A stretch of 33,928 bases of DNA. Origin: Hyphomicrobiales bacterium. Lineage in GTDB: Bacteria > Pseudomonadota > Alphaproteobacteria > Rhizobiales > Rhizobiaceae. Positions 1-9,056 of the stretch are shown one piece after another. Below the pieces are notes generated by a model. It had not been told where the DNA came from. It worked only from the letters and a program-made list of their open reading frames with translations, and did not search any database. The stretch covers positions 1 through 33,928 of the forward strand of contig NVRK02000113.1 in NCBI GenBank assembly GCA_002400845.2. The letters run 5' to 3'. The translations under genes and the position numbers were made by a program. Each line of letters begins with the position of its first letter. Position 1 is the first letter of the stretch.

Positions 1-782
1 AACGAATATCCGCCCCACACTGACTGATCGAAATTAATCACCGAACCTGTCATCATGCCTGCATCTTTTGACGCTAAGAATGTAACGGCTATTGCCACTT
101 CCTGCGGAGCAAGCAGGCGTTCAAATGGCTGTTCAGCGGCAGCTTTTTCCAACCAATTTTCATCGGCTCCATGATACTGCGTTTGTATTTCGTGCTCTCC
201 GTCACTTGCCATCCAGCCAATGTTTAATTGGTTCACTCTAATTTTATTTCTCAATGTTGCATAAGCAGTATTTTTAGTCAGCGTTGCTAGCGCCCCCTTT
301 GAGGCGCAATATGCAGAAATAAAAGGCTGACCAGCCATTGCAGATGTTGATCCTATATTGACAATGGCACCTTGTGTGCTTTCTCGTATCATTAATTTAA
401 TTGCGTCTTGCATTAAGAAGAATGGGCCTCGGGTATTGATCGCAAACATGCGGTCGAACAGTTCCTCATCTGTATTCAATATATCGCCGCGGTCTGTAAG
501 ACCTGCTGCATTTACCAATATATCAACGTTACCAAATTGTTTATCGGCTTGCGCAATCACTTTTCGGCAATCAGCAACGCTTGATAAATCGGCTTGAACA
601 AAATGAACAACACAGCCGGTTTCTGATTTAATCTTTGTCGCAAGTTTTTCACCTTTATCACGGCTTCTACCGCAAGTGATTATTCCTGCCGCGCCTGCTT
701 TTGCAAATTGCTCTGCAATTGCAGCGCCCAAACCCTGCGTACTGCCCGTAACGACTGCATATTTTCCGTCAATTTTATTCAT
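1..782 (-). CDS. SDR family oxidoreductase, 3' end cut by window edge
   Basis: Classical short-chain dehydrogenase/reductase, expected to be an NAD(P)(H)-dependent cytosolic oxidoreductase. The visible 260 codons read MNKIDGKYAVVTG from an ATG at 782. The cofactor motif TGSTQGLG is at residues 12–19, NAAG at 91–94, and the catalytic set is S145, Y158 and K162 (YCASK). All active-site residues are present, and the usual family length is about 250–260, so only a few C-terminal residues are likely missing. It lies 29 bp downstream of the PhyH-type dioxygenase on the same strand, so the two probably share a transcript and a pathway. The substrate cannot be deduced. The family call is firm. Confidence 0.93.
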   Translation of the reverse strand, partial: MNKIDGKYAVVTGSTQGLGAAIAEQFAKAGAAGIITCGRSRDKGEKLATKIKSETGCVVHFVQADLSSVADCRKVIAQADKQFGNVDILVNAAGLTDRGDILNTDEELFDRMFAINTRGPFFLMQDAIKLMIRESTQGAIVNIGSTSAMAGQPFISAYCASKGALATLTKNTAYATLRNKIRVNQLNIGWMASDGEHEIQTQYHGADENWLEKAAAEQPFERLLAPQEVAIAVTFLASKDAGMMTGSVINFDQSVWGGYS

Positions 783-811
783 TTTGTCACTTTCTTCAAA
801 TGCTATTATAA

Positions 812-1981
812 TTACGCTATCTTTTTACGAGACTGCTCATCAAGTGCGGCTTCAAATTTTACTGTGGTCCATTTATTGTTTAGTGCGCGCAACATTAAAG
901 CTTGTTGCGATTCTGGCGCAAGCCCACCAATCGGTGGATCTAAATCTAAATTGGTAGGAAATGAATAGCCTTCAGCCGTTGCTGCTAAAGTTGATCGTAA
1001 TTCTTCTTGACCCATACTGTCTATATTTTTCAACAGGTATGGATAAGTTAGTTTGCACATTTTCACTCGGTCAACACTTTCCATAGCTCTGCCAAATGCA
1101 GAAGACACTTGCAACAAATTTACCATGCGCGGAACGTCATTGCTCGTATTGGCTCCAGCACTGTGAAAAAGCGCTGGACTAAAAAACAATGCATCGCCTT
1201 TGTTAAGCGGTAATTGCACATAATTTTCTTCAAAATAGTTTCTAAAATCCTCTTTACGCCAAGCCGCATATCCAGCCCTATAAAGTTGAGAAAACGGCAA
1301 TAGTTTAGTAGGTCCACTTTCGAGTGACATATCCACATGCGCAACGCCACCTTGCAAAGTTAATACTGGTGAGAGGTCGTGTACGTGACTTGGATATTGG
1401 GCGGAAATTTCTGGTGTTGCAAAACCAAGATGGTAATCACGATGCGCCTTTTGCGCTTCGCCGCCAGGATGCACAACATTTATTTGAGCAGTCATTTGAT
1501 AATTAGGACCAAGCCAAGATTCACATACTGTATTGATAGCTGCATTTGCAAAATACTGCGCATGCGTTTGTGGTGATTGCTCACACAACTTTTGCAATGA
1601 GTTCCATATTCGATCATTATTTCCAGATGCAAAATGATCCGAACTTTGGCCGTTCTCTTGCTTTTCTTGTTTAATAATATCGTTGAATATAATTGTTGCT
1701 TCGTCAATCACGCTCGTATCTGCGTAGGCATTCTTAATCACCAAAACGCCAGCTTGTTCACGAAAAATGCGCGCCCATTCTGTCATTAGCGCTATGCGCA
1801 TTTCATTATCATTAAACTGCTCTTGTAATTTACTTGCGTCATAAATTGGAATGTTCTTTTCAATCGAACTCACAAATTTCAAGTCAGAGGCGCTTTGAGA
1901 TTGGCTGACTAATTTTTTAAAGTCTTCCAGATTGCAATCTTCTTGTTTAAAATATGCTATTTGCTCTGATTGAAAAGTCAT
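812..1981 (-). CDS. Phytanoyl-CoA dioxygenase (PhyH) family protein
   Basis: Predicted non-heme Fe(II)/2-oxoglutarate-dependent oxygenase of 389 residues. The double-stranded beta-helix ligands are visible: H180 and D182 in AHRDYH, distal H273 in LFHSAGAN, and R285 as the likely 2-oxoglutarate partner. Conserved-looking blocks include VNVVHPGGEAQ, ESGPTKLLP and KGDALFF. An open frame extends 18 codons further upstream, but the ATG at 1981 has a GGAG Shine–Dalgarno 9 nt before it and is preferred. It is followed by an SDR gene and is divergent from a LacI-type regulator, which suggests an inducible catabolic or tailoring pathway. PhyH-family bacterial enzymes act on many substrates, so phytanoyl-CoA itself should not be assumed. 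Confidence 0.88.
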   Translation of the reverse strand: MTFQSEQIAYFKQEDCNLEDFKKLVSQSQSASDLKFVSSIEKNIPIYDASKLQEQFNDNEMRIALMTEWARIFREQAGVLVIKNAYADTSVIDEATIIFNDIIKQEKQENGQSSDHFASGNNDRIWNSLQKLCEQSPQTHAQYFANAAINTVCESWLGPNYQMTAQINVVHPGGEAQKAHRDYHLGFATPEISAQYPSHVHDLSPVLTLQGGVAHVDMSLESGPTKLLPFSQLYRAGYAAWRKEDFRNYFEENYVQLPLNKGDALFFSPALFHSAGANTSNDVPRMVNLLQVSSAFGRAMESVDRVKMCKLTYPYLLKNIDSMGQEELRSTLAATAEGYSFPTNLDLDPPIGGLAPESQQALMLRALNNKWTTVKFEAALDEQSRKKIA

Positions 1982-2039
1982 CGCTATGATCTCCATAAAA
2001 CTACGATACTGAATTTCTATTATGCGTGGTTCCAAGTTA

Positions 2040-2058
2040 GCAATTTAGTTGCTTGCAA
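2040..2058. promoter_or_regulatory. Candidate operator in the PhyH/LacI divergent spacer
   Basis: The 107-bp spacer between the divergent PhyH and LacI starts contains overlapping small dyads. GCAA-TTTAG-TTGC lies at 2040–2052 and TTGC-TT-GCAA at 2049–2058. This is where autoregulatory operators of LacI-type repressors usually sit. The arms are only 4 bp and the dyad lacks the central CG typical of LacI operators, so this is a weak call. Confidence 0.25.
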
Positions 2059-2088
2059 TCTGCATCAAAAAACATCAATAATACATCA

Positions 2089-3120
2089 ATGACACATCGG
2101 TTCCCTATTAAAGAAATTGCACTTCAGGCAGGCTTAAGCACTGCGACAGTCGATAGAGCATTAAACAAACGCGCCAATGTTAGCCCGCAAACTTCAACTC
2201 GCGTTAAAACAGCAGTCGAAGAATTGATGGGTCAAGAACGACAGCTTTCTGCAATGGGCCGTCGTATGTTCATTGATATAGTGATGGAAACACCCACAAG
2301 GTTTAGCCGTGAAGTTAAATCTGCAAGTGAAATTGTATTGCCTACCATTGGCCCTGCTGTGTTTCGACCTCGTTTTTTGTTCAGCGAAACACTAGAAGAA
2401 ACAGAGACAGTTGCAATTTTAAAAAGAATAGCAAAACGAGGTAGCCATGGTGTCTGCTTAAAAGTGCGCGACCTTCCAAAGGTACGAGAAGCGATATTTA
2501 AATTAACTCAAAAAGGCATTCCAGTCATCGCGCTGTTCAGCGATATTAGTGGTCAACAAATGGGCCAAACCTATATTGGTTTAAACAATATAAATGCCGG
2601 TCGCACCGCCGCCTTCTTATTAGATAAAGCACTAGATACTGATCGTGGCACAATTCTAACCACCAAAGGACAAATCTCTTTTACTGGTGAAAGCGATCGC
2701 GAAAAGGGTTTTAAAGACGCACTTTTAAAGCGTGGTTCAAAATTAAAAATTATTGATGTCAGCGGTGGCGGCGGATTGCCAAATCAAACAGCGAAACATG
2801 TTCGCGAAATTGCAACAAACAGCAAAAATATTAAAGCTGTTTATTCTATGGGCGGTGGCAATAAAGCCATTTTGAAAATATTACATGAATGCGGACATAA
2901 GCCATCAATATTCATTGCCCATGATTTAGATGAAGAAAACCGTGTTTTATTAGAACAAAGAGACATTACTTATGTACTGCATCACGATCTACAAAACGAC
3001 ATGCGCAATGCTTTTTTGACCATTGCCGCACATCATAAATTAACGCCAGACATAAATCTAAACTGTCTTGCAGAACCACAGATTATAACGCCAGAAAACA
3101 TTCCAACTGAATACAAATAA
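2089..3120 (+). CDS. LacI family transcriptional regulator
   Basis: DNA-binding regulator of 343 residues. The N-terminal LacI helix-turn-helix is at residues 6–26 (IKEIALQAGLSTATVDRAL), followed by the hinge helix region. The rest is a periplasmic-binding-protein-like effector domain (FTGESDREKGFKDAL, SMGGGNKA, FIAHDLDEEN), of the kind that usually senses a sugar or similar small ligand. An in-frame TTG at 2053 would add 12 residues, but the ATG at 2089 places the HTH at the usual distance from the N-terminus and is preferred. It is divergent from the PhyH–SDR pair and is the obvious candidate to control it and itself. The effector is unknown. Confidence 0.9.
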   Translation: MTHRFPIKEIALQAGLSTATVDRALNKRANVSPQTSTRVKTAVEELMGQERQLSAMGRRMFIDIVMETPTRFSREVKSASEIVLPTIGPAVFRPRFLFSETLEETETVAILKRIAKRGSHGVCLKVRDLPKVREAIFKLTQKGIPVIALFSDISGQQMGQTYIGLNNINAGRTAAFLLDKALDTDRGTILTTKGQISFTGESDREKGFKDALLKRGSKLKIIDVSGGGGLPNQTAKHVREIATNSKNIKAVYSMGGGNKAILKILHECGHKPSIFIAHDLDEENRVLLEQRDITYVLHHDLQNDMRNAFLTIAAHHKLTPDINLNCLAEPQIITPENIPTEYK

Positions 3121-3163
3121 AATAATAAGGCCGACTAAAGCCGACCTAATTTTGAAATCCAAA

Positions 3164-3206
3164 AACCTATTCCCACTTAACCTACTCCACGTAACCTATT
3201 CCCACT
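3164..3206 (-). repeat. Short direct repeats spanning the guaA stop codon
   Basis: The 14-bp string AACCTATTCCCACT (plus strand) occurs at 3193–3206, overlapping the last codons and TAG stop of guaA, and again exactly at 3164–3177. A degenerate third copy, AACCTACTCCAC, lies between them at 3179–3190. The array therefore has two exact copies and one diverged copy of the gene's 3' end. Confidence 0.9.
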
Positions 3207-4752
3207 CAATGGTACCTGGCGGTTTTGAGGTGATGTCATAAACGACACGGTTGATGCCACGTACTTCATTGATGATACGCGTGGCAGTATTGCCTAAGAA
3301 ATTCATATCGTAGTGATAAAAATCTGCGGTCATGCCATCGACAGATGTCACAGCGCGCAAAGCACAAACATGCTCATAGGTTCTGCTGTCGCCCATTACG
3401 CCAACTGTTTTAACATCAGTTAGAACAGCAAAAGCCTGCCAGATTTTATTGTATAAACCAGCTTTGCGAATTTCATCTAAGTAAATTGCATCTGCTTCTT
3501 GAAGGATTTTAATTTTTCCGCGGGTAACACCGCCCGGCAATCTGATTGCAAGACCAGGGCCAGGGAATGGGTGACGACCGATAAAGTGATCTGGAAGTCC
3601 AAGCTCTTTACCCAACACACGTACTTCATCTTTGAACAATTCGCGCAAAGGTTCGACCAATTGCATGTTCATGCGCTCTGGCAATCCGCCAACATTGTGG
3701 TGAGATTTAATGGTAACCGAAGGGCCGCCTGTAAAGGATACGCTTTCGATGACATCTGGATATAATGTGCCTTGTGCCAAAAATTCTGCGCCGCCAATTT
3801 TCTTAGCTTCGGCTTCGAAAACATCAATGAACAATCTACCGATTGTTTTACGTTTTTTCTCTGGATCAGCTTCGCCTTCAAGTTCGCCAATGAACATGTC
3901 AGCCGCATCTACATGCACAAGCTTAATGTCGTAATGCTCTTTGAACATAGAAACAACTTGAGCTGCTTCGTCTTTGCGCATCAAACCGTGGTCTACTAAA
4001 ATGCACGTTAGTTGATCGCCAATTGCTTCGTGAATCAACACGGCAGTCACCGAAGAATCTACACCACCAGACAGGCCACAAATAACGCGCTTGTCGCCCA
4101 CTTGTTTGCGGATGGATTCAATTGCCTGATCTTTATAAGCCGACATGCTCCAGTCGCCTGAAACGCCTGCAATTTTCTTTACAAAGTTTTCAATCAGTTT
4201 TGAACCATCTGGCGTGTGCACAACTTCTGGATGAAATTGCACAGCGTAATATTTTTTTGCTTCGTTTGCTGTAATTGCAAAAGGTGCATTTTGCGATGTC
4301 GCAACAACTTCAAAACCGTCTGGCAATTTTGTAACACGGTCACCGTGGCTCATCCAAACTTGATGTTCTTCGCCAACGTTCCATATGCCATCAAACAATT
4401 TGCACGTCTGTTTTACATTTACTTGCGCGCGGCCAAATTCGCCGTGATGTCCACTTTCAACTTTGCCGCCCAATTGCTCGCACATGGTTTGCTGACCGTA
4501 GCAAATCCCTAAAATTGGCAGACCAGAATCAAAAACACATTGAGGCGCACGTGGGCTGTCATAATCGTTGATGGATGCCGGGCCACCAGACAAAATTATT
4601 GCCTTTGGCTTTAAGCGGTCAAAGCCTTCTTGCGCTAATTGAAAGGGAACGATTTCGCAATATACACCAGTCTCGCGAACGCGTCTTGCGATTAGCTGAG
4701 TTACTTGGCTACCAAAATCAATGATTAATACTGTGTCAGGATGTGTGTTCAT
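3196..4752 (-). CDS. guaA: GMP synthase (glutamine-hydrolysing)
   Basis: Converts XMP to GMP using glutamine and ATP, the last step of de novo GMP synthesis in the cytosol. At 518 residues it is the normal full length. The N-terminal class I glutamine amidotransferase domain has C84 (GICYGQQ) and H174/E176 (FHPEVVHT). The ATP-pyrophosphatase P-loop SGGVDSS is at 228–234. The C-terminal dimerisation domain ends in the characteristic KPPGTIEWE. It is the last gene of the leftward guaB–MAPEG–rsmB–mtnN–guaA series, so the window holds both IMP-to-GMP enzymes. The ATG at 4752 has no strong Shine–Dalgarno, but the protein aligns from its first residues. The stop codon is embedded in a short repeat array. 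Confidence 0.98.
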   Translation of the reverse strand: MNTHPDTVLIIDFGSQVTQLIARRVRETGVYCEIVPFQLAQEGFDRLKPKAIILSGGPASINDYDSPRAPQCVFDSGLPILGICYGQQTMCEQLGGKVESGHHGEFGRAQVNVKQTCKLFDGIWNVGEEHQVWMSHGDRVTKLPDGFEVVATSQNAPFAITANEAKKYYAVQFHPEVVHTPDGSKLIENFVKKIAGVSGDWSMSAYKDQAIESIRKQVGDKRVICGLSGGVDSSVTAVLIHEAIGDQLTCILVDHGLMRKDEAAQVVSMFKEHYDIKLVHVDAADMFIGELEGEADPEKKRKTIGRLFIDVFEAEAKKIGGAEFLAQGTLYPDVIESVSFTGGPSVTIKSHHNVGGLPERMNMQLVEPLRELFKDEVRVLGKELGLPDHFIGRHPFPGPGLAIRLPGGVTRGKIKILQEADAIYLDEIRKAGLYNKIWQAFAVLTDVKTVGVMGDSRTYEHVCALRAVTSVDGMTADFYHYDMNFLGNTATRIINEVRGINRVVYDITSKPPGTIEWE

Positions 4753-4823
4753 GTTGAGGCTTTATAGAATGTTTTAAGTTTGTGCAATGTGATTGGTGTG
4801 ATTGGATTGCTTTTATTTGTATG

Positions 4824-5453
4824 TCAGCCAATTGCAGCAAGAATTTTTTGTTCTATGATAGCTTTTTCAATTTCATTAACTGCAATTGCTAGTTTCTCGT
4901 CGATAATATTTAGGTACTGCGTCCAGTCAGAAAGCTTGCTTAATTCTTCTTTGCCATCAGAAATACCACGCAGTCCGATGAGCGAAATACCATGTACCAT
5001 GCAAACACGCTGTATCGCAAAAGTTTCCATGTCCACCATGTCTGCATCTATAGCATCATATGCCTTACCCGACACAATGCTAGCGCCCGTTGATAGGCTG
5101 GCTTTTTTAAGCCCAGTATTTTGATTTTCCAATTTGAGTATCGCTGGAATATCGAGCAATGGCGTTGCGCCTTTTTCAATCCCCAAAGGCGAAGCATCCA
5201 TATCGCGGTAAGCTATGGTAGATACTTGATAGACTTCTAATTGTTCTAAACTAGCTGATCCTGCGGATCCTAAACAAATGACGCAATCTGGCTTAGTTTC
5301 TAATTCATGTAACGCATGGCTTAAACTGATCGCGGCTTCAACAGGCCCAACACCGCTCATCAATGGCGTGAAGCATTGTTTAAGGTCCGCGCCATATTCT
5401 GGTTCGGCAGCCATAACGTATAAGAGTTTTTTACCGCCTACCGTTTTTAGCAT
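4824..5453 (-). CDS. mtnN: 5'-methylthioadenosine/S-adenosylhomocysteine nucleosidase-like
   Basis: Predicted nucleoside hydrolase/phosphorylase-fold enzyme of 209 residues, expected to release adenine from methylthioadenosine or S-adenosylhomocysteine in SAM recycling. Family landmarks are MAAEPEYG near the N-terminus, the MSGVGPVEAA glycine motif, VDMETFAI (the DME segment that binds the ribose) and RGISDG with the catalytic Asp. Of two nearby ATGs, the one at 5453 is chosen because AAGGA then sits 6 nt upstream, while it abuts the ATG at 5459. It is compact against the usual ~230 residues. It starts 21 bp after the RsmB-like methyltransferase gene and is probably co-transcribed with it. 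Exact substrate preference is inferred from the family. Confidence 0.87.
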   Translation of the reverse strand: MLKTVGGKKLLYVMAAEPEYGADLKQCFTPLMSGVGPVEAAISLSHALHELETKPDCVICLGSAGSASLEQLEVYQVSTIAYRDMDASPLGIEKGATPLLDIPAILKLENQNTGLKKASLSTGASIVSGKAYDAIDADMVDMETFAIQRVCMVHGISLIGLRGISDGKEELSKLSDWTQYLNIIDEKLAIAVNEIEKAIIEQKILAAIG

Positions 5454-5474
5454 TTCCATTCCTTCGATCTAATT

Positions 5475-6773
5475 TTAGGCAAGCTTTTGCAAAACAGAAA
5501 AGAAGAAACCATCGGTGTTCGTTGAAGCTGGCGTTAGCGTAATGCACTTTAAATCAGTTGACCAAGGCTTTGCTTTTTCAAGACCATAAAGGTCTTGCCA
5601 AACTTCACCAGCTGACAACAAATCCCATTTATTGCCGAGCGCTTGTTGACGATCGCCAAAGGCGTAGACTTGCTCTTCGTTTTCTTGCGGAAAAACAGAA
5701 CAGGTAATGTAAATTAGAACACCGCCAGTTTTTACGTATTTTTGCGCATCGTCTAAAACTGTTTGTTGTTCTTGGCAACGCATCGCCAATGTTTCTGGCG
5801 TTAGTCTCCATTTTGCATCTGGGCGTCTGCGCCAAGTGCCAGAACCAGAACAAGGCGCATCAATGATTACTTTGTCGAACTTACCCACAAGTGGCGACAA
5901 ATCATCACCAGCACCGTGCACTTGTACATTGCGTGTGCCTGCTCTTTTTAAGCGTTCGAAAATTGGAGCAAGTCTGCTTTTGTTTACGTCATAGGCATGA
6001 ACTTGGCCTTTGTTTTGCATGTTAGCGGACAAGGCTAATGTTTTGCCGCCAGCACCAGCGCAATAATCAAACACTTGCTCGTTGGGTTTTGCAAAACATA
6101 GATCCGCAACAATTTGGCTGCCTTCGTCTTGTATCTCAAACCAGCCTTTTTGAAAGGCCGGTTCGTTTTGCACATTTGGCAAACGACGCGCACCATTGCC
6201 GGGCGCAATGCGCACGCCATTGATCGCAATGTTGGTTGGTTTAGCGCCAGTTTTAGAAAGCGCTTTTAAAACTTTTTCTCTATCAGCTTTTAAAGTGTTC
6301 ACCCGAATATCTAGCGGAGGGCGATCAGACATTGCCTCTGCTTCTGTTGTCCAATCTTCATCGAAATTTTCTTCTAGAAAATCTGCACACCATTCAGGTA
6401 CATCGGCTTGCTCATAAGGTTCAGCAAATGCGAAATCCTTTTTTGAAGTTGCTTCTAACTCTGCTACAGGAATTTGGGGCGCAAATTTATCGTCAGTGAA
6501 TGCTTCTTGAAGTTGTTCAAGGCTTGTATTCCATTGGCGTTGAACTGTTCCAAAAACAAGAGATGAAGCTTTGTCACTTCCCATTAGATATGCAGTTGAA
6601 GAACGCTTGCGCAACGTATCATAAACTAGATTACCAATTGCACTTCTATCGCCAGAACCTGCAAAACGGTGGCCCAAGCCCCAGTCTTTTAATGCTTCGC
6701 TGACGGGGCGCTTGCGCGCTTCCATATCTTCTAAAACTTCGATTGCTGCTTGCACTCTGCCACCAAGACGCAT
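5475..6773 (-). CDS. RsmB/NOP-family RNA (cytosine-5) methyltransferase
   Basis: SAM-dependent RNA m5C methyltransferase of 432 residues. The SAM-binding motif DYCAGAGGKT is at 236–245. The two catalytic cysteines of the family are C308 in DAPCSGSG and C358 in YITCSVFPQENEEQ. The N-terminal ~120 residues are shorter than, and unlike, the NusB-like domain of canonical RsmB, so orthology to RsmB (16S C967) is likely but not certain. The start has a good Shine–Dalgarno, AGGA 6 nt before the ATG. It lies between MAPEG (13 bp upstream) and the MTA/SAH nucleosidase. The pairing of a SAM consumer with a SAM by-product enzyme is plausible operon logic. Confidence 0.92.
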   Translation of the reverse strand: MRLGGRVQAAIEVLEDMEARKRPVSEALKDWGLGHRFAGSGDRSAIGNLVYDTLRKRSSTAYLMGSDKASSLVFGTVQRQWNTSLEQLQEAFTDDKFAPQIPVAELEATSKKDFAFAEPYEQADVPEWCADFLEENFDEDWTTEAEAMSDRPPLDIRVNTLKADREKVLKALSKTGAKPTNIAINGVRIAPGNGARRLPNVQNEPAFQKGWFEIQDEGSQIVADLCFAKPNEQVFDYCAGAGGKTLALSANMQNKGQVHAYDVNKSRLAPIFERLKRAGTRNVQVHGAGDDLSPLVGKFDKVIIDAPCSGSGTWRRRPDAKWRLTPETLAMRCQEQQTVLDDAQKYVKTGGVLIYITCSVFPQENEEQVYAFGDRQQALGNKWDLLSAGEVWQDLYGLEKAKPWSTDLKCITLTPASTNTDGFFFSVLQKLA

Positions 6774-6786
6774 GATTATTCCTGAA

Positions 6787-7221
6787 CTAAAGTTGTTTGA
6801 TTACAAGTTGGATAATAAAGCCTACCCACAAAAGCACTAAAACTTGAAACGCTCTAAAGAATATTTTTCTACGCGTCAAAACCTCATTGCTATTTATATG
6901 CTCTTTAATATGTAACACTTTGAAGTACACAAACAACAGCGCAAGGCCCAAGTTTATAAGTGTAACTGTTTGCGTCATATGAAGCGATAAACAAGCTAAG
7001 TAAAACAGAATTGGTAATTCAAACTGATTTTTCAGAACGTTGTTAAGCTTTACGCTTTCTTCTGGTTCCCCCTTGCCAATTTCAAAATTTTCAATTTTGG
7101 CTTTGCCTTCTTTGAAAAGACGCACACGCCCTTTAGCCATCACTACGTAAACATAAATTGTAGCCGCTACCATTAAAATAATAGGTACAAAAATTAAATC
7201 TGGATTTACATAAAACTTCAT
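6787..7221 (-). CDS. MAPEG family membrane protein
   Basis: Small integral membrane protein of 144 residues with four hydrophobic segments, at about 8–28, 66–84, 86–103 and 122–141. The sequence KLNNVLKNQFELPILFYLACL in the second segment is the MAPEG signature; eukaryotic members are glutathione-dependent eicosanoid enzymes, while most bacterial members have no known function. It lies between guaB and the RsmB-like gene on the same strand with short gaps. No purine-related role is evident, so the location may only reflect operon packing. The start region contains a perfect 12-bp palindrome that covers the weak Shine–Dalgarno. Confidence 0.85.
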   Translation of the reverse strand: MKFYVNPDLIFVPIILMVAATIYVYVVMAKGRVRLFKEGKAKIENFEIGKGEPEESVKLNNVLKNQFELPILFYLACLSLHMTQTVTLINLGLALLFVYFKVLHIKEHINSNEVLTRRKIFFRAFQVLVLLWVGFIIQLVIKQL

Positions 7222-7222
7222 C

Positions 7223-7260
7223 TGAAAGCTTTCATTTATTAATTTTTAACAATCGATTGT
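7223..7260. promoter_or_regulatory. Two perfect 12-bp palindromes between guaB and MAPEG gene
   Basis: TGAAAGCTTTCA at 7223–7234 and ACAATCGATTGT at 7249–7260 are both perfect palindromes. They sit in the 54-bp gap after the guaB stop, with centres 26 bp apart. They could be protein-binding sites or processing hairpins. No known family was recognised. Confidence 0.4.
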
Positions 7261-7275
7261 GAAATCAATTGCAAT

Positions 7276-8787
<1,512 letters not shown>

Positions 8788-8979
8788 TTACAAAAGCCTT
8801 GAGGTAACCAATGTGAAAAAATCACCGGACTACCGCGTACAAATCGAATATTGAAAACTAGTTATTTTAAGACCTAATCCATCACCTACACAGGCTCACA
8901 CAGTGGCTTAAAATTTACATAGTGAATGACAAGGGTCGTTACCACGCTTTTTATATCTTGCAAAGGTTATTCAATAAGA

Positions 8980-9000
8980 TTTTTGTTTTATAAACAAAAA
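8980..9000 (-). terminator. AT-only perfect hairpin downstream of the SulP gene
   Basis: TTTTTGTTT and AAACAAAAA form a perfect 9-bp inverted repeat around the 3-nt loop TAT. It lies 57 bp after the SulP stop and about 200 bp before guaB. It contains no G:C-rich core and is not followed by a clean U-run, so it would be a weak intrinsic terminator at best. The rest of the 8776–9056 spacer shows nothing else recognisable. Confidence 0.35.
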
Positions 9001-9056
9001 GCTGTGCGCCACGTCAATTTTGCAAGAAATACGCTTATTTAAAGCGCAATTAGTCA

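Noticed and set aside
3128-3147. GCCGAC…GCCGAC near 3130–3145 as a terminator between the LacI gene and guaA
   Set aside because: The two GCCGAC copies are direct, not inverted, so no useful hairpin forms; only a 3-bp GGC/GCC stem is possible.
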